Assembly: GCA_963701955.1 (NCBI GenBank)
Contig: OY969694.1
Coordinates: 930,001 to 994,000 of the forward strand
Direction of reading: 5' to 3'
DNA: 64,000 nt
From: Bog-473 sp963701955
GTDB lineage: Bacteria > Actinomycetota > Acidimicrobiia > Acidimicrobiales > RAAP-2
Shown here: positions 36,823 to 44,903 of the stretch, piece by piece
Numbering within the stretch: the first letter of the stretch is position 1
Layout of the letters: each line of letters starts with the position of its first letter
Notes under the pieces: generated by a model
Databases searched by the model: none
Told to the model about the DNA's origin: nothing
Seen by the model: only the letters and a program-made list of their open reading frames with translations
Translations under genes and position numbers: made by a program

Positions 36823-37303
36823 GCGACCATTCGAAGCCTCACCTCGCATGTCGTCCTTCCGGCAGGCGTGATTTCCCATTTCGGGGTGGTGGAGAAGGCG
36901 CTCCCCCGCAGAGAACAGGACGAACCCTGCGTGGCGCGGCGGGGCGCGGCGGCACGGCCCACCGGAAGACGGAGCCCACGGGAAGGCGGGGCGGGGGCGG
37001 GCATGTTGGGACTGCCCCCTACCGGCCGGCGAACGGGGACATTCTACGACGGCCGGCCTTCAGATGCCCATGGCGACTCTACGACGAGGAACGTAATCAC
37101 ACCAGTACGGTTGAAGAACGAATGCGGAACCCGCGGCGGCATTACCAGCGGCGCGTGAACGGTCAAGCCCGAAGTCCTGACTCTGGAGAGATCGGACGTT
37201 TGGGCACAAAGACCAACCTAGATATATTCTTGACGCTGGAAGAACCTCACCAAGGCGACGTGGGGTGAGCGGTAGCTTCAATTGGCGATCCTAGGCGGGT
37301 GGA
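36823..37303. other. Intergenic, GC-rich tract and promoter region
   Basis: About 480 bp with no convincing gene. A very G/C-rich stretch at 36930-37010 contains a 35 bp segment (36944-36979) that recurs, inverted and with about four differences, at 43881-43914. Closer to the next gene the composition drops (CTAGATATATTCTTGACG at 37218-37235), which may be its promoter. Confidence 0.45.
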
Positions 37304-39506
37304 ATGAAGACGAGTCGGCGGGCACTGGCGGGTACGCATATACGAGGGACCATCATCGCAAGTGCCGGTGTTCTGGTGGCAGCTGTCTTGGTCGCCATTC
37401 CCGTCGTCACGTCTGCGTCTGGTTCGACCTGGACTTCGACATCCACGCCAGTGGCAACGATCACCGCGTCCAACGCAGGATCCGGTCAATTCTTCGGTGA
37501 CCATCTTGCCATGTCGGCCGATGGAACGACGGCGGTGGTCGGAGGCCCTTATTCCTTGACGGTAGGCCCAGGAACAGCGTACGTCGTTCGGGCATCATCG
37601 GAGAATTCGTGGTCGAGCGCGACAGTCGTGGCGACGCTTTCGAATCCCGTCGGCACGGCCCCGAATGGGTTTGGCTCCAATGTCGCCATCTCCGGGGACG
37701 GCAAGACCGTACTGGTCGGAGACACCGCCGGAGGGGGTGGTGGAGGAGCGGTGTATGTGTACCACGTGAGCTCGGAAGGCAATTGGACGGGGACCAAAGA
37801 AGCGACAGCGACGCTCACGAATGCTCTCGGGGCTGTCAGCGACTCGTTCGGCACCGCGTTGGCGCTTTCTTCAGATGGGACGACAGCGTTTGTCGGTGCC
37901 CTCGGAGCAAACTCGCATCTTGGTGCGATCGACGTGTTCCACGTCGCGAGTGCCAATTCCTGGGTGAGTTCATCGACTCCAGGCGCAACGCTGACAAACT
38001 CCGCAGAGACTGCCAATGGAAGCTTCGGCCAGTCAATCTCGCTCTCGGGCGACGGAACCACCGTCTTGATCGGCGATGGCGCCATGCAGGCAGCCCACAT
38101 CTACCACACCGCTAGTGAGAGCACTTGGGCGAGCACTGGATCACCCACCGCAACGTTGACGGCACCTGACGGTCCGGGAAGCTTTGGCGCCACCGTGGCG
38201 TTGTCGTTAGACGGCGGCACAGCGGTCATCGGATCGCTGTCTCAGTTTCCATTGCCGTCGGTCTGCGTGTTTCATTCGTCGAGTGAGGGCCAGTGGATTG
38301 ACTCCTCGAGTCCGAATGCCACTTTGTCGGATACGACCGCATCTGGTGTCATCTTCGGCTCGTCGGTTGCAGTCTCGTCTGACGGGACCACCGTCCTTGT
38401 CGGAGCGGAGGGAGCCAATTATTCGGCCGGATTCGCCGCGATATATCTGGCACCGAGCGCAAACTTATGGGCTGACGCGAACTTACCTATAGCAGTCTTG
38501 ACGGACGGGACCGCGTCGGGCGTCTCGGCCTTTGGAGGCACGGCGGGTCTTTCGTCTGATGGGTCGACCGCCCTGATTGGCAACCCCGGCTATGACTCAA
38601 GTGAAGGGGCGGTCTTCGCGTTCACCAACGGTTCTGGTACTCCGCCTCCTCCCACAACGACCACCACAAGCACCACCACAATTGCGAGCACAACCACGAC
38701 CACGCAGCCAACCGTGGGTGTCCACGGATACTGGCTGGTGGGTTCCGATGGCGGAATCTTCTCGTTCGGCTCAGCCCAGTTCTATGGCTCGACAGGGTCG
38801 CTGCATCTTCAGCGTCCCGTGGTCGGAATGGTGCCGACCACCGACCGCGAGGGCTACTGGCTTGACGCGTCTGACGGCGGCATCTTCGCCTTTGGCGACT
38901 CGGGCTTCTACGGATCCCTTCCCGGCTTGGGATTGCATCCAGCGGGGTCGGGCCTCGCGAACTCTCTGGCCGCTCCGATCGTCGGGATGGTTTCATCCGC
39001 TGACGGGCACGGCTACTTCATGGTGGCATCTGACGGCGGCGTGTTCGCCTTTGGCGATGCCAGGTTCGCGGGCAGCTGCCCTGGAATCGGAGGGTGTGTG
39101 GGAGCTGCAGTTGCCGTCATGCCCGATGCATCAGGCAACGGGTACTGGCTGATCACGTCCTTGGGTTATGTGTATGGGTTCGGTGATGCAGTCAATTACC
39201 GGCGGGCCGGGGTCGCAGAGCGTTCCCGTCACTTCTGCTGTCCGCACGCCCGACGGCCAGGGATACTGGGTTCTCTTTGCGAACGGAGCGATCTCCAGGT
39301 TCGGCGATGCCGGGTATTTCGGAAGTCCGGCGGGACAGTTCGGTGGATTCAATCCAGCCACCGCCATCATCGCAACCGCCGACAGCGGCGGGTACTGGGT
39401 AGCGTCCGCAGCGGGAGCCGTCGACAGCTTCGGTGACGCCCCCAATGATGGGTCGATGACCAGCATGAGCCTCAACGGCTCGATCATCGCTGCGACCGGC
39501 TGGTAA
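37304..39506 (+). CDS. Secreted beta-propeller / GYW-repeat surface protein (frameshifted)
   Basis: The product starts MKTSRRALAGTHIRG with a signal-like hydrophobic segment (IIASAGVLVAAVLVAIPVVT). Seven FG-GAP-like units of the type 'SxDGTTxxVG' follow (about residues 65-440), consistent with a seven-bladed propeller, then a Pro/Thr linker. Next come six repeats of the 'GYWLVxSDGGIFSFGDAxFYGS' kind. The fourth repeat is broken: the first frame runs on to a stop at 39436, while repeats 5 and 6 continue in another frame to 39506. One extra C near 39215 (TAC-C-GGC) explains it. Predicted to be exported; likely a surface or matrix protein. GGCGGGTGGA precedes the ATG. Confidence 0.8.
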
Positions 39507-39821
39507 CTCGCCATTCCAACCTAGAGTCTCGGTTCGAACTGCGATCTCATCGTCGCGCCATGCAGTCACCTCTCGAGCGTTCTTCGATTCCCGAGGGACA
39601 CCCTGAGCCACCTGGTCGCGAAAGTCGCTGAACTCGAGTGCGTCGCGGCTCTCGGGGGTCCGCGCCCGACGGAAGATTGTTCGTAGCAAGTCCTGGAGTG
39701 GCTATTGCAGGAGTGGAGGGATGAGGCAGAGGATCTCGATCCGCGACAGTTGCCTCGCGCCGAGATCCCTTTTGGAGAGCAGAGAACAGCCGGGACTCGG
39801 TGGCCGCGTCCCCGTCCCGGC
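39507..39821. other. Intergenic before the two-recombinase element
   Basis: No gene seen. An inverted repeat GGATCTCG (39731-39738) / CGAGATCC (39761-39768) followed by CTTTT might act as a terminator for the upstream surface-protein gene. Confidence 0.4.
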
Positions 39822-39837
39822 GTTATACATGTGATCC
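39822..39837 (+). repeat. Left terminal inverted repeat
   Basis: Perfect 16 bp inverse of the sequence at 42254-42269. A TCCTGGG heptamer also lies inside each end at a slightly different distance, so the recombinase-binding region may be longer than the perfect repeat. Confidence 0.85.
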
Positions 39838-39870
39838 GTAGGTCCTGGGCTGTGTCCTATGGAAGCACAC

Positions 39871-41154
39871 TCACTGGGCGTCGGCGACTCCTTCGATGAG
39901 GCCCTCGAAGAGGTCAGTCCGGTCGCTCTGACCGCGCTCGCCGGCGTGCTTGCGCTGGCGCTTCAAGATGGCGAGGAACTGCGGACCCGTCTCGAAGAAC
40001 CCGCAGCGCTCACAGACGCTCTCGAAGGCGCAGTCGAGCAGAGCCGGCCTCGTGCAGTGACCGTTGGCGAGCAGACGACGGTGATCGTTGACCGGCGGCG
40101 CGCTCGTGCTGGCAGCCCGACGAGAAGGGACGGCGCCAGAGAGTCCGTAGTACTGGGCCTCGACCGCTTCGGTCACCTTGAAGTACGCGTCGGCGACCGT
40201 CTGGTCCGAGATGCGGGCGTAGGTCAGTGTCATGTCCATGGAGCGGTGTCCGAGCAAGGCGGCGATCGCCTCGAGGCTCATGCCCGCGTTGATGGATTGG
40301 GTGGCGAGGGTGTGGCGCAGCTGGTGGGGATGGACATGGCCGACCCCGGCCCGTTTGGCGACCGTCGCCACGTAGCGATGGACCGTGCGCCGATCGAAAG
40401 GCCGGCCGTCGTCACGCTCGAGGAGGTGCCCCGAGCGCGAGCGTCCGCGCACGGCCCGGTACTCGGTAATGAGATCGACCAGCATGGGCAGCAGCGGCAC
40501 GTAGCGGTCGTTGTGCAGCTTGCCAATCGGGATGCGGAGGCGGTGACCCTCCCCCTTGCGGATCATGGCGTCGTCTTCGAGTCCGGAGAGCTCGCCCACG
40601 CGCATGCCAGTGCGGGCCAACAGCTCGACCATGAGACGGCGGCGCAGGTTGGGGTCGACTGCCAAGGCGGCCATGAACTTGGCCGCCGTCGGGTCGTCCA
40701 AGAACCTGGGCAGCGGCTCGTCGAGAGCCGGGAAGTCGCTCATGTAGACGAACAGACGAGCCGGGGCGTCGTCGTAGTCCCACTCCATGATGCGCTCGAA
40801 GAAGGTGCGCACCGTGCTGAGCCGATGTCGGATGGTCATGGTGGCCAAGGGCTTGCCGGTCCGGCCCCGACGTGCGGCCAGCCAGGACTTGAAGTCCTCG
40901 ATGTGGGGACGGCCGATGCGTGCCACCGAGACGCAGTTCGGATCGAACTCGCTCACCCGATGGGCGAAGAAGCGCAGCGTCAGCTCGGCCGCCGCCACGG
41001 TGCCCGGTCGGGCCGAGACTTCGAGTTGATCCAGGTAGGAGGCCATGGTGGCCACCATGACCGGGGCTCGGGCGGCGATCTCGGCCCACGTCACCTCGGG
41101 TGTCCCGCCGACTCGGTGTGGCTCGGGACGGAGCTCTCGGGCAAGCGCGTTCAT
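39871..41154 (-). CDS. Tyrosine recombinase, second gene of the pair (Cys-rich C-terminus)
   Basis: 427 residues from ATG 41154, overlapping the stop of the first recombinase (ATGA). The catalytic domain is complete: LLARTGMRVGELSGL (Arg I), HPHQLRHTLATQSINAG (His-x-x-Arg) and LLGHRSMDMTLTYARI (His and nucleophile Tyr). After the catalytic domain there is a tail with a likely zinc knuckle, CTRPALLDC followed by CERCGFFETG, and a basic end. Such tails occur in recombinases of RIT and Tn554-type elements. It presumably acts with its partner to cut and join the element ends. Confidence 0.9.
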   Translation of the reverse strand: MNALARELRPEPHRVGGTPEVTWAEIAARAPVMVATMASYLDQLEVSARPGTVAAAELTLRFFAHRVSEFDPNCVSVARIGRPHIEDFKSWLAARRGRTGKPLATMTIRHRLSTVRTFFERIMEWDYDDAPARLFVYMSDFPALDEPLPRFLDDPTAAKFMAALAVDPNLRRRLMVELLARTGMRVGELSGLEDDAMIRKGEGHRLRIPIGKLHNDRYVPLLPMLVDLITEYRAVRGRSRSGHLLERDDGRPFDRRTVHRYVATVAKRAGVGHVHPHQLRHTLATQSINAGMSLEAIAALLGHRSMDMTLTYARISDQTVADAYFKVTEAVEAQYYGLSGAVPSRRAASTSAPPVNDHRRLLANGHCTRPALLDCAFESVCERCGFFETGPQFLAILKRQRKHAGERGQSDRTDLFEGLIEGVADAQ

Positions 41155-42191
41155 TGGGCCACCCCGACGAGCGCCTGGGCCTCGATGACTTCTGAGGCCC
41201 GTCGGTACTCCCCGGCCAGCCACTCCATGTCCAGGTGCAGATAGATCCGCGTGGAGCTGATGGAGCGGTGTCCGGCCTGGGCCTGGATGGCCTCGATGGC
41301 CATGCCGGCTTCGCGCAGGCGGGTGAAGCAGGTGTGGCGCAGCTCGTGGCAGGTGCCGTGGCTGAGTTCAGCGCGCAGCCGGGCGTCCCGGATGATCTGC
41401 TGCAGGCCCGGCATCGAGAGCGGCTGGCCGCGCCGCGCCCCTTTGAGCGCGACGAAGAGCGCGTCGCTCGTCGTCTCGGGACGTTCGTGGTCCATGTAGC
41501 GAGCCACGGTGGAGAAGAAGGTCGCTGACACCGGCACCAATCGTTCGTGGCCGCCCTTGCCCTCTCTAATCAGCACCCGCCACTCGCCGAGGCGCAGGTC
41601 GCCCAAGCGAAGGCCGAGGACCTCGCAGCGCCGCAGACCCCCGAGCACCATGGCCTGGGTCATGGCCCGGTCGCGCTCGGTGCGCAGCGCCCCCATGAGC
41701 GCGTCGACCTCGTCGGGGTCGAGGATCCGAGGCAAGCGGCGCACCCCGCGCACCAGTGGCAGGCCCCGACCGTTGCGCCCCCGGCTCTGACGCGTCGCGA
41801 TGCCTCGGGGCACCGGGTTGGCCGACACCTCGACGTCGTCGCGGGTGATCAGGTAGCCATAGAAGCTCGAGACCGCGGCCAGACGGCGCTTGATCGTCGC
41901 GGCGGAGAGTCCCGCGGAGCCATCGGCGATGCGCACCACGTTCTCGGCCCCGGGCTTGGGGCGTCGCTGGGCGGTGACAAAGGCCATCACGTCCTTGGGG
42001 CGCACCTCGAGCGGGTCCTTCTGCACCACGCTGAAGAAGATGCTCAGGTCGTGGGCATAGGCCCGAACCGTGTTCGGACGGGCCCGGCCGACGACGAACT
42101 CCAAGAACTCGTCGATCAGGTGGTGGCCGATCCGATAGGCGTGTTCACCGTCGGGACGGACGTGACACTCGAACGACGGACTCCACTTCAC
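41151..42191 (-). CDS. Tyrosine recombinase, first gene of the pair
   Basis: 346 residues. It has an N-terminal SAM-like core-binding domain (LIDEFLEFVVGRARPNTVRAY) and a catalytic domain with MVLGGLRRCEVLGLRLGDL (Arg I), CHELRHTCFTRLREAG (His-x-x-Arg) and AGHRSISSTRIYLH (His, Tyr). Translationally coupled to the second recombinase. The gene starts 62 bp inside the right inverted repeat, so the promoter is within the element end. Confidence 0.92.
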   Translation of the reverse strand: MKWSPSFECHVRPDGEHAYRIGHHLIDEFLEFVVGRARPNTVRAYAHDLSIFFSVVQKDPLEVRPKDVMAFVTAQRRPKPGAENVVRIADGSAGLSAATIKRRLAAVSSFYGYLITRDDVEVSANPVPRGIATRQSRGRNGRGLPLVRGVRRLPRILDPDEVDALMGALRTERDRAMTQAMVLGGLRRCEVLGLRLGDLRLGEWRVLIREGKGGHERLVPVSATFFSTVARYMDHERPETTSDALFVALKGARRGQPLSMPGLQQIIRDARLRAELSHGTCHELRHTCFTRLREAGMAIEAIQAQAGHRSISSTRIYLHLDMEWLAGEYRRASEVIEAQALVGVAQ

Positions 42192-42253
42192 CGCACACCT
42201 CCTGGTCGGGCTTGCACCCGAGGAGGTTCCCCCGGATGCCTATCCCAGGAGGT

Positions 42254-42269
42254 GGATCACATGTATAAC
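42254..42269 (-). repeat. Right terminal inverted repeat
   Basis: Perfect 16 bp inverse of 39822-39837. It lies between the recombinase promoter region and the phosphotransferase gene that begins at 42305. Confidence 0.85.
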
Positions 42270-42304
42270 CGGCGGTCTGGGGCAGTCCTTGAGAAACTGG
42301 TTCC

Positions 42305-43090
42305 GTGGACGAGATCCTGCTGGGTGGAGTGGCAAATGCCGGAAGTGTCGTCCGAAGGGGCGAGTTCGTCCTTCGACCCTCGAACCCCAACTCCGCGGCC
42401 GTGCACGCCTTCCTGCGTGAACTCAGGTCCGCCGGATTCGAAGGAGCTTCGCTGCCAGTGGAGATCCAAGCCGATGGAAGGGAGCGGTTGCTCTTCATCG
42501 AAGGCGACGTTGCAGTGCCGCCCTTCCGGGCTTGGGTGCAGACTGACCACGCACTCGCCTCGATCGCTGCCCTGATGAGGTCCTTCCACCAGGTCTCGTC
42601 CCGACTGCCCGTCATCCCGGCGAAGTGGAGCAATGAACTGGCTGATCCGTGCGGCGGGAGGATGATCTGCCACAACGACGTGTGTCTTGAGAACATCGTC
42701 TTCCGAGATGGGGAAGCCGTCGCACTCTTGGACTTCGACTTCGCCGCGCCAGGACGACCGCTTTTCGACCTCGCGGCCTTCGCCCGGATGTGCGTGCCCA
42801 TCGACGACGATCTCAACGCCACCCGACAGGGATTCAAGGACCAGGATCGTCCCGCCCGCCTTCGGCTCGTCGCTGACACCTATGGGCTCGACGCCAAGGG
42901 TCGCCACACCCTGGTCGAACTCCTCGACCAGACGATGGAGAGCGGAGGGTCGTTCGTCCGGCGACGGGTTGAAGCTGGCGACCCCAACTTCATTCGGATG
43001 CTCGACGAGATGGGTGGGATGGAACGCTACGAGCGCCGACTCCGGTGGTGGCAGGAGTCGAAGGAGAGGTTCGTGCGCGCGCTCAGGTGA
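42305..43090 (+). CDS. APH-family phosphotransferase
   Basis: 261 residues from GTG 42305. Aminoglycoside-phosphotransferase-like fold: a small N-lobe, then MICHNDVCLENIVFRDGEAV (Brenner motif with catalytic Asp and Asn) and LLDFDFAAPGRPLFDLAAF (metal-binding Asp). Such enzymes phosphorylate aminoglycosides, choline, homoserine or other small alcohols; resistance is not implied. It lies directly outside the right end of the recombinase element. Confidence 0.85.
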   Translation: MDEILLGGVANAGSVVRRGEFVLRPSNPNSAAVHAFLRELRSAGFEGASLPVEIQADGRERLLFIEGDVAVPPFRAWVQTDHALASIAALMRSFHQVSSRLPVIPAKWSNELADPCGGRMICHNDVCLENIVFRDGEAVALLDFDFAAPGRPLFDLAAFARMCVPIDDDLNATRQGFKDQDRPARLRLVADTYGLDAKGRHTLVELLDQTMESGGSFVRRRVEAGDPNFIRMLDEMGGMERYERRLRWWQESKERFVRALR

Positions 43091-43151
43091 GCCTCGACGG
43101 GTCAAGCGCCCTTCCACCGAAGTGCTGCACCCCTTGACAAGAGGAAAGGTT

Positions 43152-43553
43152 CTACGGGTCCTGAAGCGCCGGGGTGGAGCAAACGGCCACGAGCAGGCCT
43201 TCTGGGCTCAACAGCCGAGCGGTGATCTGACCCCACAGCTCCGTGCGAGCACCGTGGATGAGGTGATAGCCCTTCGCTGTGAGCTCAGATGCAGAAGCGG
43301 CCACGTCAGCGACCTCGAACTCGATGCTCGCCTGGGGGACGGGGACCTCGGCAGGCCATTCGGTGAAGCAGGCATTCGCCGCATCAGAAAGGGGCCAGAG
43401 TCCGAAGTGTTTCGTCCCTTCAAGGTCGTGGGTGAACAGGTAGTCGCCTTCTTCGCCCTCAAAGCCCAGTCCCAAGGCCTCCGCGTAGAAAGACCGAGAA
43501 GCGTCAGGGTCTCGCACGATCGGGGCGAGGCTTGTCAAAAACAGGACATCCAT
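43152..43553 (-). CDS. VOC-family protein
   Basis: 133 residues from ATG 43553 (GGAGGTGCAGGCTG upstream). MDVLFLTSLAPIVRDPDASR ... FYAEALGLGFEGEEGDYLFT and a C-terminal ARLLSPEGLLVAVC give a single glyoxalase/bleomycin-resistance module that would dimerise. Ligand unknown. Confidence 0.85.
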   Translation of the reverse strand: MDVLFLTSLAPIVRDPDASRSFYAEALGLGFEGEEGDYLFTHDLEGTKHFGLWPLSDAANACFTEWPAEVPVPQASIEFEVADVAASASELTAKGYHLIHGARTELWGQITARLLSPEGLLVAVCSTPALQDP

Positions 43554-43982
43554 CAGCCTGCACCTCCGCGGTGTGCTCGCTGTCGGCCCTTCCGTTCTAT
43601 CCATACTGCTTCAGTGCGACACTTGCCCCGGACTCCGTAGCCTGCAGGGCGTAATGGTTTCGCTCCGGTCGAGAGCACCCCTCACCGGGATCGAACGCCC
43701 CACCGTCCCCGCACGCACGGTGTCGCTGCCGAAGCGTTCCGCGAAGACGCTCTCTCGCGCCGCAGCGAGCCGCGCTGTCACATGGCCCTGAAGTGCCGGC
43801 TTGAGGCTTGACGCAGATCCTGCGGTTCATCCGTAGCCTCGAGAAGTCCTGGCGGGGTCGCCCTCGAAGTGCCTGCCCAAGTGAGCCCCGTCTCCGGTGG
43901 GCCGTGCCTCCGCGACCCGCCTCGCCGCCCAGGGGTTTCGTCCCGTTCACGCCGGGTCCCCTTGCCTTCTCTTTCGGGGGTG
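43554..43982. other. Intergenic up to attL
   Basis: About 430 bp between the VOC gene and the left end of the tRNA-Val element. Open frames on both strands look spurious. Contains the inverted copy (43881-43914) of the GC-rich segment at 36944-36979. Confidence 0.4.
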
Positions 43983-44027
43983 GTGGGCCGTAGAGGACTC
44001 GAACCTCTGACCCCTTGCGCGTCATGC
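43983..44027 (-). repeat. attL, copy of tRNA-Val 3' end
   Basis: 45 bp identical to 49283-49327. It includes the T-arm, the 3' acceptor strand and part of the anticodon arm of tRNA-Val on the minus strand, but the 5' half of the tRNA is missing here (sequence departs at 44028). Confidence 0.95.
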
Positions 44028-44399
44028 CGAAATTGACGGGTCAGGTGAGTACGCTACTGTCCGGGACAAGCCGTTCACCTGGTCTTTTAGTTCCAGATCG
44101 TTCGGGTGGGTTCAGCGCTAATCCTCGGCGTTGCTGACGGAACTGCTGACATTTTGGGCCCTGCGGACCGAGGAGGGTTGTCAAGGCCGGCCGGAGGCCG
44201 CTCGGAGAGGAAGCCTTGACAACCCGGTCAGTTCGGCACACCACAATGGGATCGAGGCCGGCCCCACCGGCCTCATGTGGGCCGGTGGGGGTTCCCGTCG
44301 GAGGGGGGAGGCCCACAAACCCCGACTGGAGGCTGTCCCCCTGGCTTAGTGCCTAACGGCGTCACTGCTCGACGGGCGGAACGCTGAGATTTCAGCAAG
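44028..44399. other. Non-coding end of the element with two large inverted repeats
   Basis: No gene seen. GGGTTGTCAAGGC (44175-44187) pairs perfectly with 44213-44225, and CCCCACCGGCC (44262-44272) with 44280-44290 over a 7-base loop. The second, 110 bp past the HEPN stop, could terminate the leftward operon. The first, with a 25-base spacer, may bind recombination or replication proteins. Confidence 0.6.
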
Positions 44400-44903
44400 T
44401 CAGGTGGTGGGCTCGAGGCGGTCGGAGAACCAGCGGACTATGTCGTTGGCCAGCTCGTAATAGCTGAGTGCTTGGCTCGTCGAAACGCCCTGATTCTTGC
44501 CGTGGGCGATGTCATTGCGGATTCCCACTAGAGCGTTAAGGCGTGCATAACGGTCCTCATCGGCCAGATACTGTCGGAGATCCTCTTCCCATGCTCGTGA
44601 AAATCGTCCAAGCATCCTTAAGAGCTCTCGAGCCGAGGGATTCGGTGCTCTCTCGAGCCAGGAATGAGCGAAAGCGGTCGCCACTCCCCAACTTCCGCTC
44701 TCACACGCTGAGCGAGCTAACGACACGATGCTCTGTTCAAGGAAACCCGAGATTCGAACACTCAGATAGCGATTTAAGTCCCCGGTTCTTTCATCGGCGG
44801 GATCAGAGACATCGATCCGGAGTACTAGGTCATCTAGCTCTCGATTTAGCCGCGCAATCTCGGTGCGGCCGGTCGGGTTGTACGAGCTCTGCTTAGGCGT
44901 CAT
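44400..44903 (-). CDS. HEPN-domain protein (predicted RNase/toxin-like)
   Basis: 167 residues, mostly helical. It carries the HEPN catalytic signature Arg-x4-Xaa-His as RNDIAH (Arg129, His134) in LNALVGIRNDIAHGKNQG, preceded by a helix RYLSVRISGFLEQSIVSLAR as in RiboL-PSP/MAE_28990-type HEPN proteins. Many such proteins are metal-independent RNases in defence and toxin-antitoxin systems. The start ATG overlaps the DUF262 stop by one base (TAATG), so the two are coupled. Base composition is AT-richer than the chromosome. The activity is inferred, not shown. Confidence 0.8.
   Translation of the reverse strand: MTPKQSSYNPTGRTEIARLNRELDDLVLRIDVSDPADERTGDLNRYLSVRISGFLEQSIVSLARSACESGSWGVATAFAHSWLERAPNPSARELLRMLGRFSRAWEEDLRQYLADEDRYARLNALVGIRNDIAHGKNQGVSTSQALSYYELANDIVRWFSDRLEPTT

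Larger units (their letters stand above)
39822..42269. mobile_element. Two-tyrosine-recombinase element with 16 bp terminal inverted repeats
   Basis: A compact 2,448 bp unit. GTTATACATGTGATCC at 39822-39837 is the exact reverse complement of GGATCACATGTATAAC at 42254-42269. Between these ends lie only two overlapping tyrosine recombinase genes on the minus strand, 34 bp from one end and 62 bp from the other. The 4 bp CGGC occurs directly outside both ends (39818-39821 and 42270-42273), possibly a target duplication. The plan recalls RIT elements (three recombinases, inverted repeats) and Tn554-type transposons, but with two genes only. Confidence 0.8.

Noticed and set aside
43808..43993. Small plus-strand frame before attL
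   Set aside because: It runs into the tRNA-Val repeat and has low-complexity Pro/Arg sequence.
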